A stretch of DNA of 64,000 nucleotides, taken from positions 1 through 64,000 of the forward strand of contig VXCM01000751.1 in assembly GCA_014773175.1 (NCBI GenBank), read 5' to 3'. A program made the position numbers and the translations under genes. Shown here one piece after another: positions 1 through 11,224 of this stretch. The notes under the pieces are model-generated. The model searched no databases and had not been told where the DNA came from. It was given only the letters and a program-made list of their open reading frames with translations. Numbering within the stretch: position 1 is the first letter of the stretch; every line of letters starts with the position of its first letter. Origin of the DNA: Lucifuga dentata (lineage: Eukaryota; Chordata; Actinopteri; Ophidiiformes; Bythitidae).

Positions 1-505
1 ACCACCATCCTATGCTGTCTGGCTACACTCTCACCTATCACTACTTTGCAGTCACTGATCTCCTTCGGATTACATCGTCTATACAAGATATAGTCCACCT
101 GTGTGCTCCTACCTCCACTCTTATAAGTCACCCTATGTTCCTGCTTCTTCTGGAAGAAAGTATTCGTTACAGCCATTTCCATCCTTTTTGCAAAATCTAC
201 CACCATCTGTCCTTCTGCGTTCCTATCCTGGATGCCAAACTTGCCCATCACTTCCTCATCACCTCTGTTGCCTGCACCAACATGTCCATTGAAATCTGCA
301 CCAATCACCACTCTCTCGCCTCTCGGGATGCTCTGCATCACTTCATCTAACTCACTCCAGAATTTCTCCTTCTCTTCTAACTCACATCCTACCTGTGGGG
401 CATAACCACTAACAACATTGAACATCACACCTTCAATTTCTAACTTCAGGCTCATCACTCTGTCTGACACTCTCTTCACCTCCAGTACATTCCTAACAAA
501 CTCCT
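1..505 (-). mobile_element. RTE-like LINE fragment, endonuclease domain
   Basis: Read on the minus strand, this stretch encodes an apurinic-type endonuclease domain of a non-LTR retrotransposon. Visible motifs are VVSGYAPQVG, VVIGADFNGHVG (the DFN catalytic block), DFAKRMEMAV and QVDYIL. The frame is open except for an in-frame TAG near 509-511, where homology fades, so the 5' side is truncated or decayed. The element continues beyond the left edge of the window. The protein resembles the RTE/BovB-type endonucleases often annotated in fish as craniofacial development protein 2-like. Assignment to RTE rather than a related clade is an inference. Confidence 0.8.
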
Positions 506-1080
506 AGTCTTTAGCCCCAACAAACTGTCAGAATATCAGCTATGAGTGCAAATTACTTACTCCCAGAATTCTGTTGCAGGTGATGTTGCATTTGTGTGTG
601 CTGTCCAATTTAATGACATGTTCTTTTTATTAAATTCGACAAGCATCTAAGAGAAAATGGGTAAGAAAAATATTTTAATTGCTCAAAGTGTATATAAGCA
701 AATCATATTAATCCATTAATCAAAACCTTTGCAGTACTGTACATGGGAGAGGTTTTTTAACTTTCTCAGTGTTCAAAAATTTATCCTATTCAGTAGGTCT
801 TAAATTGCAATAAATAAAATAATCTTATTAGAAATGTGTAACGGGAAGTTCCAGTCCTCTTTAGCTGTGTACCATCTGTGTTCTACTGGATATGCAAAGA
901 TAATCAGGCTAATTAATAATAAAAGCAGACAAAGGTTTTCCAGTAGATTCCCGAGAGCTTATGAGTATTCTACAAAAGCTGGTATTGCTGTAGCCATTCA
1001 ATTCAAAGTCCATGGACTTATCTTGTTCTGTTAATGCTATTACTTGTGAAGTTATTCAGTAAAGTACATGATAAGTCTAC
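506..1080. other. AT-rich stretch beyond last visible SLC6 exon
   Basis: AT-rich sequence with no convincing exon on either strand. If the SLC6 gene is intact, this is the start of the intron after the 1081-1221 exon. I see no further SLC6 motif here. Confidence 0.4.
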
Positions 1081-2634
1081 CTGTGTTCCAGGTGTTCCTG
1101 CAGCTGGCCCACGGAACCTCAGCACTGAATGAATAGAAAAGATAGAAGAAGGCCCATGCCTGGATGACGATGTATGACACTGCAGCATATGCAATCACTA
1201 CCTGGGTGGCATATCCAACTCCTGAGAAGACAGACATGGTGTGATCAAAGTGTTGTGAGATCAGTTAGATTGCAGTACATATAAAGTCTGTATTCTTGAA
1301 GACCTGGGTTGTTGGTCACAAGATTAATCAATTCAGAACAAAGCTTAAAGTTCAACTGAGATGGGACACAGCTGGAAGATCTGCACCTATCAGGAACTAT
1401 GGATGCTATCTGGACAAACAACTAATAGAAGCAGCTCTTTTCAAAAATGATTTGTATGGATTGCAGCTTCTTTAATGCCAACTGCCAACGTTGTACTCTT
1501 TCAGCCAAGGGAAGGAAATGCAGGCCCCAGGTTTGCACTACCTCCATTGAAGACCCTTGAACTGGCTGTATTTGTACAACGGATGAAATGAAAATGGCTG
1601 GGGGACATTCTTTTCCATCACTAATCTCTTGATGCCTGGCTGTTCCAAAGACATTTTCCAAATATGAACTGTTTAATTCAGCCCCTTGTTCCAGTAACAA
1701 GCTGTAAACCTGCAGACCTATTGTCTGCAGGTTTCAACAGATTATTACTGTTGTCATTTGAAACAAAGTTGGCAGACACTTTGGATTGTGATGAAATAAC
1801 TGCACTGTTCAAAATCCAGCCCACCGTCTGGTACTGTGAGGCTTAAGGAATGTAGGTTATTATAGCCTAATCCATTCCACTAGCCTAGCCCTCTAAAATA
1901 AAGTCATTCATCAGTATTTATTCATCTATATAACATTTATTTATCTGTATTTTATCTCAAATGCCATATACAAGTACACCTGTATGTGGTATGAATAAAC
2001 ATATACTTTTATTAAATAAATGAACTATGACCTACAAATTACCTATATATATATATATAAATACACATAATAAAATTCAGAGTTACTTTCATTTGCCATG
2101 TAATATATTATGTAGTTTTTTAAATTTATTTTTAAAATAAAACAGTATCTTTAAACATCATCTACATATAATTTAACAGGGTTAATTTGGAAAGCCTGAC
2201 CTTCAAACAGAGGGCAAAAGTATCTCCAACAGGTGATACAGCCCTGCGATGTGTACTGGCCCACTGCGGTCTCCAGGAGGAACATCGGGATTCCACAACA
2301 CAACAGAAACAAAACATATGGAACCAGAAATGCACCTGAGAAAAACATGAAATGGGTGACATCCTCACTTTTTTAGAAAACAGAAACAAAACTACTTTTC
2401 TCAGCCTGGTGAGTTGAGGATGCGTTGTTGGTTTTTCTAGTCTGGGAATCTTTCTTATACCTCCCCCATTTTTCCCAGCACAGATATGGGAACCTCCAAA
2501 GGTTTCCCAGCCCAACCAACGTTCCTGCCACAGCCAGCAGGAATTCCAACCTGCTTGCCCACTGGCCACGGTCTTGCAGCTGACTCTTCTTCACCTGAAT
2601 GTTATCTTGACCAGCCATCCCGTGGTTGTTTCCT
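1081..2634 (-). CDS. SLC6 family Na+/Cl- coupled transporter, 5' exons (frameshifted, partial)
   Basis: Three exons of a neurotransmitter-type SLC6 transporter (taurine/GABA/betaine-like group) are visible: 2634-2461, 2335-2201 and 1221-1081. The first has a start codon at 2618 and covers the N-terminus and TM1 (GQWASRLEFLLAVAG, GNLWRFPYLC). The second encodes TM2 and ETAVGQYTSQG. The third encodes GVGYATQVV through VPWASCRNTWNT. Acceptors and donors fit GT-AG and phase 1 throughout. One extra base in the run after LC (about 2469-2479) shifts the frame before the conserved KNGGG, so this copy is either a pseudogene or carries an assembly error. Later exons are not found before the LINE at 505, so the gene may be broken there or continue off the window. 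The exact subfamily member is not assigned. Confidence 0.75.
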
Positions 2635-3929
2635 GTAAGGCTGTCCCTTGTTGAAAACACACAGGAGTCACAAGATTAAATGCAAATTCATGAAAATGAG
2701 ATGCCCTGGAATGACTTTATGTCTTACACCTCCTGTGCCCTGTTTTACACAATGTCAAAACTATTCAGTTGCTCATGATTTTGTTGTTAATAATAAGGTG
2801 TATATTGTCATTATTGAATAAACTGTCAATCATTAAGTCTATAAAATAATTTTAAGTTCTAATGGGACACCTTAACTTTTTCCAACAGTTAAAATAATAT
2901 AAAAAGTTTTATGAAAAATAGGAAAACAGCAAATCTTTACTTTTGAGAAGCTTGAACTACAGAAACAACCAGTATATTATTAAAACTGCTGTCAATGAAA
3001 TGTCTGTTAATCAAGTCGTCTATTAATCAGTTAATTGTTTCAGCGCTACACTATTTGGTAAGGACATAAGCTTTTTTTATTGTTGAGCCTAAGCTCGAAC
3101 GATTATCAGGAATGGAAAATTTTCATCAGTAAAGCCTCAGAATATATTTTAGAATTAAAGCAATGCATTTACTAAACCTGTGTATAACATATGCGCAGTG
3201 AAGTACTTACATGTCCACCACAAAGCTTCCTCCCCCAATAGTTGTTTAAGGTCTAAAACAAAACTGATCAGTATTTCTCTCAGCCCACAGGTTATCAATT
3301 TAAAAAAAAAAAAAACAAGCTGTCATGTACGGAGTGAGAAATAAATCAGTTATGGTTTTCTTAGGTTTACCAAATTAGCTGCAAGGTATACCACTTCACT
3401 GTTGCATTTGTCTACTAAGGTATGAGAAGGTAGGGTCTCAGACTGATGCAGTTAAATAAATCAGTCAAACCCATAGACGTTTCTTCCATTGGGCAGGGCC
3501 CTCAAGCCACCAGGGGGCGCCCACACAGCCTGTTTTTTTTTTGTTTTTTTTTTTGAGTGGTGAGTGCTATGACAGGAAAAAAAGCATATGTTCTGCTCCC
3601 CATGAATGCCAGGCAGTTAGGCTGTCACAGAGCACCTCTTGTGGTTTGGCAGAAGAATGGCGTTAGCCGCCAAGGCAAACCTTTGGCCAAATATTGACGC
3701 TGAATCGATCAAATTGTCGATGTGGAAAGATGAGGCATTTGTATTCCTCTGGATCCGAAAAAAACAGAAAGGCCAAAAAAGCCAGAGGAAAAACTGGCCC
3801 AGAATATCAGTAAAAAATTATCTTCATTAATTTAACTGCTTTTCCTTAAAAGGTCATTTATTTTTGGTGTTGCCTTTAGCTGAAAATGGAAAAAAGTTTT
3901 GTCATTAGCTAATTAGCAACTTTAGCACA
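2635..3929. other. Non-coding stretch upstream of the SLC6 exons
   Basis: AT-rich sequence, probably the 5' intron of the SLC6 gene, with an A-run near 3301-3314 and T-runs near 3532-3555. A short open frame at 3639-3830 (+) has no recognisable motif and is not called. Confidence 0.35.
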
Positions 3930-4475
3930 GAGCTGCCACTGTGACAAACTAAAAATGCTCACTTTATGCTTATAAGGTGAAAATTAAATTGTTATAATTT
4001 TTTTTCTAATTTTAACGTGAACGTATGTTATGAGAAATGTTTCTCACTATAAGGCCATACAGTTGTCACGAGATACAAAATTAACTCGTTTTAGATACGT
4101 TTGTCATTATAACGAGATGGCATAATGTTAAAACGAGAAATATTTTATGTTTTAGATCGCTAAACGTTTCTCCTTACATTCTAACATGATAATTAGTTCT
4201 ATAGAGAAAAAGAAAGGTGGCACTTTGGCCCAGCAGCATTACCATGGCTCATCTCCTTGTAACATAGACGTTAGCAAAATCCCAAAATCATGTTATAATG
4301 AGAAATGTTTCTCATTTTAAAGAGATAATTTTGTATCTTGTTATAACGAAATGTTTCTTGTTATGAGATACCTTCACGTTAAAAAGGAGAAATGATGTTA
4401 TAACCACATGATTTTCTCTTTGTAACGAGAAAGTGGGCAATTTTTTGTTGTCACGGTAGGAGCTCTGCAGGTCTG
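3930..4475. mobile_element. Foldback (inverted-repeat) element, MITE-like
   Basis: The left arm (about 3930-4130) and right arm (about 4290-4475) are imperfect reverse complements. The outer ends pair (gagctgccactgtgacaaac on the left against gttgtcacggtaggagctc on the right), and further in both arms carry versions of ttataacgagatacaaaatt and gagaaatgtttctc. The interior has no coding potential. This structure fits a non-autonomous foldback or MITE-type DNA element. I cannot see a clear target-site duplication and do not assign a superfamily. Confidence 0.55.
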
Positions 4476-4939
4476 AGCTTCTGCTCACATTTTCTGACCT
4501 AATTTGCATAATCTGCCTTGTTTAATGATAATAATGTCCTAATTTAAAAGTGGACCTTGTATTCAAAGTATAGCATTCAATATGAGAGAGAGAGAGACAC
4601 TCTGCTTTTGCATAATAAAGTAATAATGTCCCAGGGTCTCTTGGCTATAGTCAGTGGATTGTTTTGGTTTGGGTTGAGGGCCCCAGCATAAGATATTGCA
4701 CAGGACCCCAAGATATTCAGAAACAGCCCTGGTCAAACCAGCTGAGCCACTTTCTTTGCTCAACACTTGTAAATAGGATTTTTATGTATTTGCCAACTGA
4801 AATTTTGTAGCCTGTTACAAGAATGACTAGCTCTAAGTTAAATGCCAGTCCCTAAATAAGTGTGTGTGTGTGTAGGTGCAGAGTCACTGATACACAAAAT
4901 AAAGATAAGAAGGCTGGCTGACAGAGCATGAGGGCTTAC

Positions 4940-5165
4940 CTCTCCGTGGCGGTGAGGGATATACAAACAGCACCTTGGCAAGCGACCAGCCCCCCAGCTT
5001 TATGGCGGATTCGTCGTTAGTTCAAGTTTTGTTATAATATTGGTTGGCAACACAGAAGAACACTGGTGGTAGTCAGCTGGGCGATTCTCAAAAGGCGATG
5101 GCCTCCTCTTCTCCAGATACAGGCTCACACAGTCATTCCGTAAAGCAGCGTCCATCATTGTGCAT
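4940..5165 (-). other. Possible non-coding first exon of the SLC6 gene
   Basis: On the minus strand this stretch is less AT-rich than its surroundings and ends in a strong splice donor (GGAGAG then GTAAGCCC, junction at 4940/4939). It lies upstream of the SLC6 start exon in the same orientation, so it could be that gene's 5' UTR exon. It contains a 51-codon frame starting near 5156 that stops before the donor. No transcript evidence is available, so this is tentative. Confidence 0.3.
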
Positions 5166-5411
5166 CAGGTGAGCGACATCAGCTGCATATGAGCACTTAA
5201 CACACCTGGTGAAATTAACTAATAAGCCCCGCCCATTACCAGCCAGCCTAAAGAAAAGGAAGGAAGTTGAAAATGTAAATCAGCCTCTCCCTAACACCTG
5301 TTATAAATCAAGCACAACAATTCCAGTAGCAGTATGCGAACAATATGTGACTGAACCTTAGGCTCTGGACAGATTTTGTTGACTGAACTTGATTTTGGTC
5401 AATTAAATTTT

Positions 5412-5415
<4 letters not shown>

Positions 5416-5465
<50 letters not shown>
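5416..5465. repeat. (CA)n(TA)n microsatellite
   Basis: An uninterrupted run of CA dinucleotides followed by TA dinucleotides. Confidence 0.95.
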
Positions 5466-5601
5466 TAATTAGTGCAGTGTCACACAAAAACAGTAACAGT
5501 TGAAAGACAAACATTTAGCAGTGACTGAAGAAACATTTACAGACAAGAATAATGAAAGCAGTATCAGTGAAGTGAGATAGTGGTTTTGGGTTTCATACAA
5601 T

Positions 5602-5927
5602 CTTCTTCTTCTTCTTTTCCTTTCGGCTTTCCCTTCAGGGGTCACCACAGCGAATCATCTGCCTCCATCTAACCCTATCCTCTGCCTCCTCTTCTCTCAC
5701 ACCAACTAACTTCATGTCCTCTTTCACTACATCCATAAATCTCCTCTTTGGTCTTCCTCTAGGCCTCCTGCCTGGCAGTTCCAACCTCAGCATCCTTCTA
5801 CCGATATGTTCACTATCCCTCCTCTGTACATGTCCAAACCATCTCAGTCTGGCCTCTCTGACTTTATCTCCAAAACATCTAACATGCGCTGTCCCTCTGA
5901 TGTACTCGTTCCTGATCCTATCCATCC
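5602..5927 (-). mobile_element. 5'-truncated RTE-like LINE, 3' end copy
   Basis: A minus-strand insertion holding only the last ~97 codons of a LINE polyprotein (MDRIRNEYIRGTAHVRCFGD to QMIRCGDP) plus a short 3' tail of GAA repeats. It is flanked by a perfect 16-bp direct repeat (ttgggtttcatacaat) at 5586-5601 and 5928-5943, the target-site duplication. The encoded protein is identical to the end of the copy at 48928-49455, which points to one recently active family. Confidence 0.9.
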
Positions 5928-6014
5928 TTGGGTTTCATACAATATGGTGAGATATTGTTAGGGCATAAATATGGGAGAGAAAGGTTTGTATTTGTATATG
6001 TTTATTGTGCGTGC

Positions 6015-6058
6015 GAGTGTGTGTGTGTGTGTGTGTGTGTGGNGGGGGGGGGGGGGGG
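6015..6058. repeat. (GT)n-(G)n low-complexity tract with N
   Basis: A GT microsatellite runs into a G homopolymer, with an unresolved base at 6043. Confidence 0.9.
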
Positions 6059-7027
6059 TAAATGTTATGGCATTATGGATGTATAAGTGAAAGCTGTATT
6101 ATAGTTTTTGTGTTATTTTGCTAAATTTCCCAATCATTCAAAAGCAAATGTTTGGGTGAAACATCCACCTGAAAAGTCAATATTTCACCTTCACTATTTG
6201 AGAGGAGAGTCGCTGTACTAAAGTAAAGAATTCTCCCCATCTGCCTCCCAGCAGAGAGGAAACATTTATTGAAATAAAATTTCTGTAAATTTGTGCAAAA
6301 ATTTACAAAAATTTACATAAATGCTAAACGTGACCTAATTTCCTTGCAAAGTATTTGTGCTGTGCATTTCACCAAGCAGACCTCTGTTAAATTAACTGGA
6401 GCTATCAGATCAACAATTTCACTTAGCAGAGAAGCAGTTATATCAACAGATCTACATGAGATCTACATGAGCTACCAGCTTCTTTAATTTACATTGCATT
6501 TCATATCTTTGCCCGTTCCTGTTTAAAAACAATGGAGAATACATGCTCCTCTAGCTCATCTGTAGACATTTTCAGTATTTACAAATGACAAAGCATGCTT
6601 GAAAACAATACCATTATTTTAACATAAAATTGCTTAACATGCCACCTAACTATAAAGGCAGAAATCTCTGTCTGTCTGTCCTTCTGTGGCACCGATATCT
6701 CTAGAACCTGGCACTGTATGAAGTTGATATTCGGCAGATTTATTGTTCAGGACACAAGGACGTGCAGTATTGTGTGTGAAGTTGTTTGGATGAGTGGTTC
6801 TCAAATAGAGCTGTGCTGGTAAAAAGTAGTCCACGCGGCAGGATACGCTCCAGGCGCAGCAGCATATGCTCTGCTCCAGTGGCATGGTCTCAACCCGACC
6901 CCGTACAGTAAACAAAGCTAGCTCACGAGGACGTGCAGAACAAAATTATGGCAGGCTGTGGTGCATACCATGAAGTCTGGCCCGGTCCAAACAGGCACGT
7001 TTGATAGTGACCCATCAAAATCGGATG

Positions 7028-7190
7028 TTTTCAATCTAAATTTTTTTAAAATGAATTTTTCCAAATTGAATTTTTTCAAACCAAATTTTTTCAAACTGAA
7101 TTGTTTCAAACCGAATCTTTTCAATCTGAATTTGAGCAACCTGAATATTGTATTTTGAATATATGCAACATGAATTTTGAGATCTGAATT
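7028..7190. repeat. 15-bp minisatellite
   Basis: About ten diverged tandem copies of a 15-bp unit of the form ttcaaaccaaatttt. Because the period is a multiple of three, both strands stay open and read as five-residue repeats (for example LKKFG/LKKFN on the minus strand). The open frames are a by-product of the repeat and are not treated as genes. Confidence 0.85.
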
Positions 7191-10100
7191 TGTGGCTTTA
7201 AATTCAGTGTTGATTAAATTCAGATCTTTATGACACTATTTTTCTTCCATACAGTTTGCTTACTCTAGTGCATTAAGGTACTCTTTGAGGGTAAGGAATA
7301 ACAAAGCTGACACTGTTTAGTGCACAATAAAGCATTTTCACTGCTGAATTTTAATATTGGAATTACATTACATTATGGACAAATCCACATTTTATCTTTT
7401 AATAAAATTCAGGGTAAAATTCACCAAATGTCAGCCTTCTTTTAAATTAAAAATTAGAAGTCAAAATTTATTATTTGAAATTTATTAATTGTTTGAAATT
7501 TGAGTAACATTTCGCATCACGCATTATTAAAAAAAATTTGAATAATATATTTATTTGGAATTCAAGGTTTGTTGTGATTTGACACCATAGTTACCGTAGT
7601 TACTGGAAGTTTAACATCTTTCTGTGCATTCATTTCTGACTGATGAAGCCATTTGGATGGATGGTGAAACATTTCAGAATTAAAAACTTGAATCCAGTTG
7701 ACCTAAATCAGTTTCATACTATACATCTACCCACTGGATGATTGAGAATCTTCATCAAGCCTTCTTTGTTTTTGGGACAAGGTAGGATGAAGAAATGTGC
7801 AGGAAACTTAAAATGACTCTGAGAAATAAATTTTGAATGAAAATGACCCAAGCATTTCTGTCTCATAAACCTCTAATGGCTGCACGATAAATCCCTCACT
7901 GCATATGCACTTACGGCTGTGGATCAACATACAAATACAAACATACAAGTAATATTTGAAGAAAGTTTTCAAATTAGAAATTGAGAAGAAACAAAGAACT
8001 TTACTGTTTCAGCAAAATATTCAACTCCTGTCATTCCTTCAGTTACACAAATACAATCTGCAACAGGACAGAATCTCACTTGATGAGTCAGAGAATCCAG
8101 ACTGCCTCTCAGATTCATGATCAAGCATATTTGACAATCAATTAAAATGAAAAAATAGTCACAACATAAAATAACAAATAAAACTGTCACAATAAAACTG
8201 CTCAGACCCATACATCTATCACCTCTGATAGTGACTACACCCTTATTCTACGCAAATCAGTTAAAAAACACAATAATATACAAATATTAGTTTTCTGATT
8301 TATTTTTTAGTAATTTTGACACATCAATTTTATAGCATAGATGAGGGAATATGTAATTTCAACTTAGTTGTTCTGTAAGTGACATTTTGTAGAAGATGTA
8401 CAGAACCATTGAAATGGTCATGATTGAAATGGCCACTGATGAAGATGCCTCTCTGATGCAGACCTTCAAGCTGGACTTTATATTAACCAATGAAAATGGT
8501 GATAAACATTGATATTACCATATTCATGAAGAGCTTTCCTTTTCTTTTGTCCTGATTATATTTTCATACTCTGTGTATTTATATATCTTTTTTTTTTTTT
8601 TTTTNTAAAAAAAAAAAAAAAGATCTCTGAAAGAAATTTTAATTCACTTCTTAAGCACTAAGGGAGGAAATGATAACTGATGGTGATCAGATCCTGGATC
8701 ACTACAGCCATAAAGCCATATAACATTGTAATCACGAGACTTTACATGAAATACTAAAAATACTAATGATGATTTAATACGTGACAGCTCTGTATTCATA
8801 ATGATTTGGGCTATTTGAGATCGTGTGCTGTATGTATTTACATTCCACGTAATCTCAAAAAAGTAGCTAATCAAAATGTCCTGTTTTGATTTCTAAAACT
8901 TTATACATAATTTTCAGCTAGATTGTGGTGTAAAACAATCAGCGGTTGGCACTTTTTTCTTTTTTTAAAAAAATTTTATACACTTTGAACTCCTCAATCT
9001 TGATTCTAATTCTTTCAACCAGTGATTAATTTTTTGTTTTTCAACAGGCCATTCTCATATACAGCAGTAAAAATATTTCATCTTAAATATGAAAAGCACA
9101 GTGACAAATCTGTCTAAATGGGCATCAAATATATCTTTTATATTTGTAGAGTAAACACAGCGAAGGCCCAGATTGAGGAACGTAATGACAGGTGTTGATT
9201 TATGAACTTGATAAACTTTCCCCTGCAGCTTAAACCAGCGTAACAAATCATACCCATAGTGTGAGAACAGGACTCTGATCTCATCAACACCTGTGGGAAT
9301 GATGCTGTAGACATGAACACCAAAGCTTATGAATGTCGTCAAAGCATCAACACTGGGATATTCACAATGACTTATGAGATGAGAACTGCACTTCTTTTAC
9401 TGTAAGAGCAATGAGAACACATAAGAGGTTACACACTGCGATTTGAGGAACGGTGCTTTAAAATATCAATTTATTTGAATTACTGATCAGTCCTTAAACA
9501 CAGCAGATGTGGAAATGGTGTGATAATCATCGTTAACCAGTTGGGTTTGAGTTGGTGCTGCTGAGGTTACTAAGATTGAACAAACACGGCTGTAATTAAG
9601 AAAGGCAAACATGGATACATCATTTTTAAAAATGACCATAAAACCACATGTAACAATATTCTGAGACATTTTTGAACCACTTGCTGATTCTTGTATGAAA
9701 CATCGCCACTGGTCTGAAAGGCTTAATACAGCAAATTAAATTTGATGTAGGTATTGGCGATGGACACCTACTGTATGGCACTGTTAACATGAGTTTAAGC
9801 ATACACAGTGTCTGACAATCAAGAAAACAGGCAATCATTTTTTACTTTCATAGTTAAAATCGTACTATGAAGGTTGAAAATAAACATAGCACTTGAAAGA
9901 ATAAGACTGCTGATTCACAGAAGAACAGGCGATTAAATACATTAAGCCCACAGCTTTATAGACTATTTAAATTTCACACTTCACATATTGGTCTGAAAAC
10001 TTGATTTAGATCGACAAAACAATAATTCACCTATTATTGGAAAACGTAAACAACCTTCCAATGCATCATGACAATGTTGGCAAATACAGTCAAATATGGC

Positions 10101-10659
10101 AGTATTAGGACAACAAGCTAAAAGTTGGTCTTTTCTACACTATTGTCTTTTTTTTTTTGTTTGTTTTTTCAGATCAACGAATGACTTGAGCAAAAATACA
10201 AATTGTCAGCTTCTGATTTGGGTTTATTTAAGGCTTCTGTGTAAGAAAAAAAAAATCAAACCTCAGTCAATCCTACCAGTTTCACATTCATTCAAGTGTT
10301 GAAACCATGAATAAAATCAATTTTGGGACCAATTTACTGTTCATCATCATATCCCTGACAGCTAAATGCTAAAGGTTATGCTTAAAGCTTTGAAGCTGGA
10401 GGATGCTGTTACAAAAACCAAGGCAGTTTCATGGTACAGAAGAGTCACATAATTGAAGCTAACTTTCCTTTGCACTTATACTCTGCTGAAGTTATTCTGA
10501 ATACTTTTACTCATATAATCTCAAAGATGTTTTGCCACTCATCCAAGTATCCTCTTCAGTTCTCAGATGTGAAGAAGCTACTTGGCACACAATGCTCAAT
10601 TTTCAAAACTATATGTTCACTGGACTATTCCTTCACGTCTTTTGAAATATACTAAGGCC
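7191..10659. other. Gene-free AT-rich stretch
   Basis: No exon with recognisable homology was found on either strand. It includes an unresolved base in a T/A run at 8605 and two decayed copies of a common fish repeat phrase (gatgaagc...ggatggtgaaac) near 7630-7700 and, inverted, near 10500-10590. Short open frames here lack motifs. Confidence 0.4.
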
Positions 10660-11224
10660 TTAAAGGAGTATACCGATGATTTTGCATGGTTGAGCCCTAT
10701 TCACATTACGTTACTGACAACCATTTTCCAAAGCATAAAAACCATATTTTTAGTTTTCTTGATATTTTGCCAAATCCCTAAATCTTTCAAAATCAAATGT
10801 TCAGGTGATACACCCACCTTAAAATTCAATGTTTCGTCTACTAACACATATGCCCAAATGTAGAAGGCACATCATTTTAATTTCTATAGTAAAAGCAGTC
10901 TTTTTTCCTGGGACTATATTCTCATACATTTTGGTCCATGTAGCGCCATGCTGGATCGGCTAAATTAAGCAACTTCAACAAACAATAACACTGGCCTATG
11001 GTCTACTGTGATGGATTTCAAGCAGGTTTCAAGTCTCTATAAGTTGATTTTTATAGTGTACTGGAATGAAGTGAAACCAATGGCTGGCTGGAAGGTAGGA
11101 AAAACAGTTTGAAAATGTATCGCTGAAAATGTAGGCTTTTTAAAATGATTGGCAGTAATGTTACATGTATGCGGGTAGTATTTATTGGGCTCAAACATGC
11201 AAAACCACTGGTATGGTCCTTTAA
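10660..11224 (+). mobile_element. TTAA-flanked MITE, copy A
   Basis: Terminal inverted repeats of the form AGGACCATACC...TTTGCATG-TTGAGCCC on the left and its complement on the right enclose about 560 bp without coding capacity. Both ends are bounded by TTAA, the duplication left by piggyBac-type insertion. Five more copies occur in this window. Confidence 0.8.

Noticed and set aside
3639..3830. 63-codon plus-strand frame next to the foldback element
   Set aside because: No recognisable motif, no splice context, and probably repeat-derived.
6918..7158. Repetitive Lys/Phe/Asn-rich frames on both strands
   Set aside because: Produced by the 15-bp minisatellite, whose period is divisible by three.
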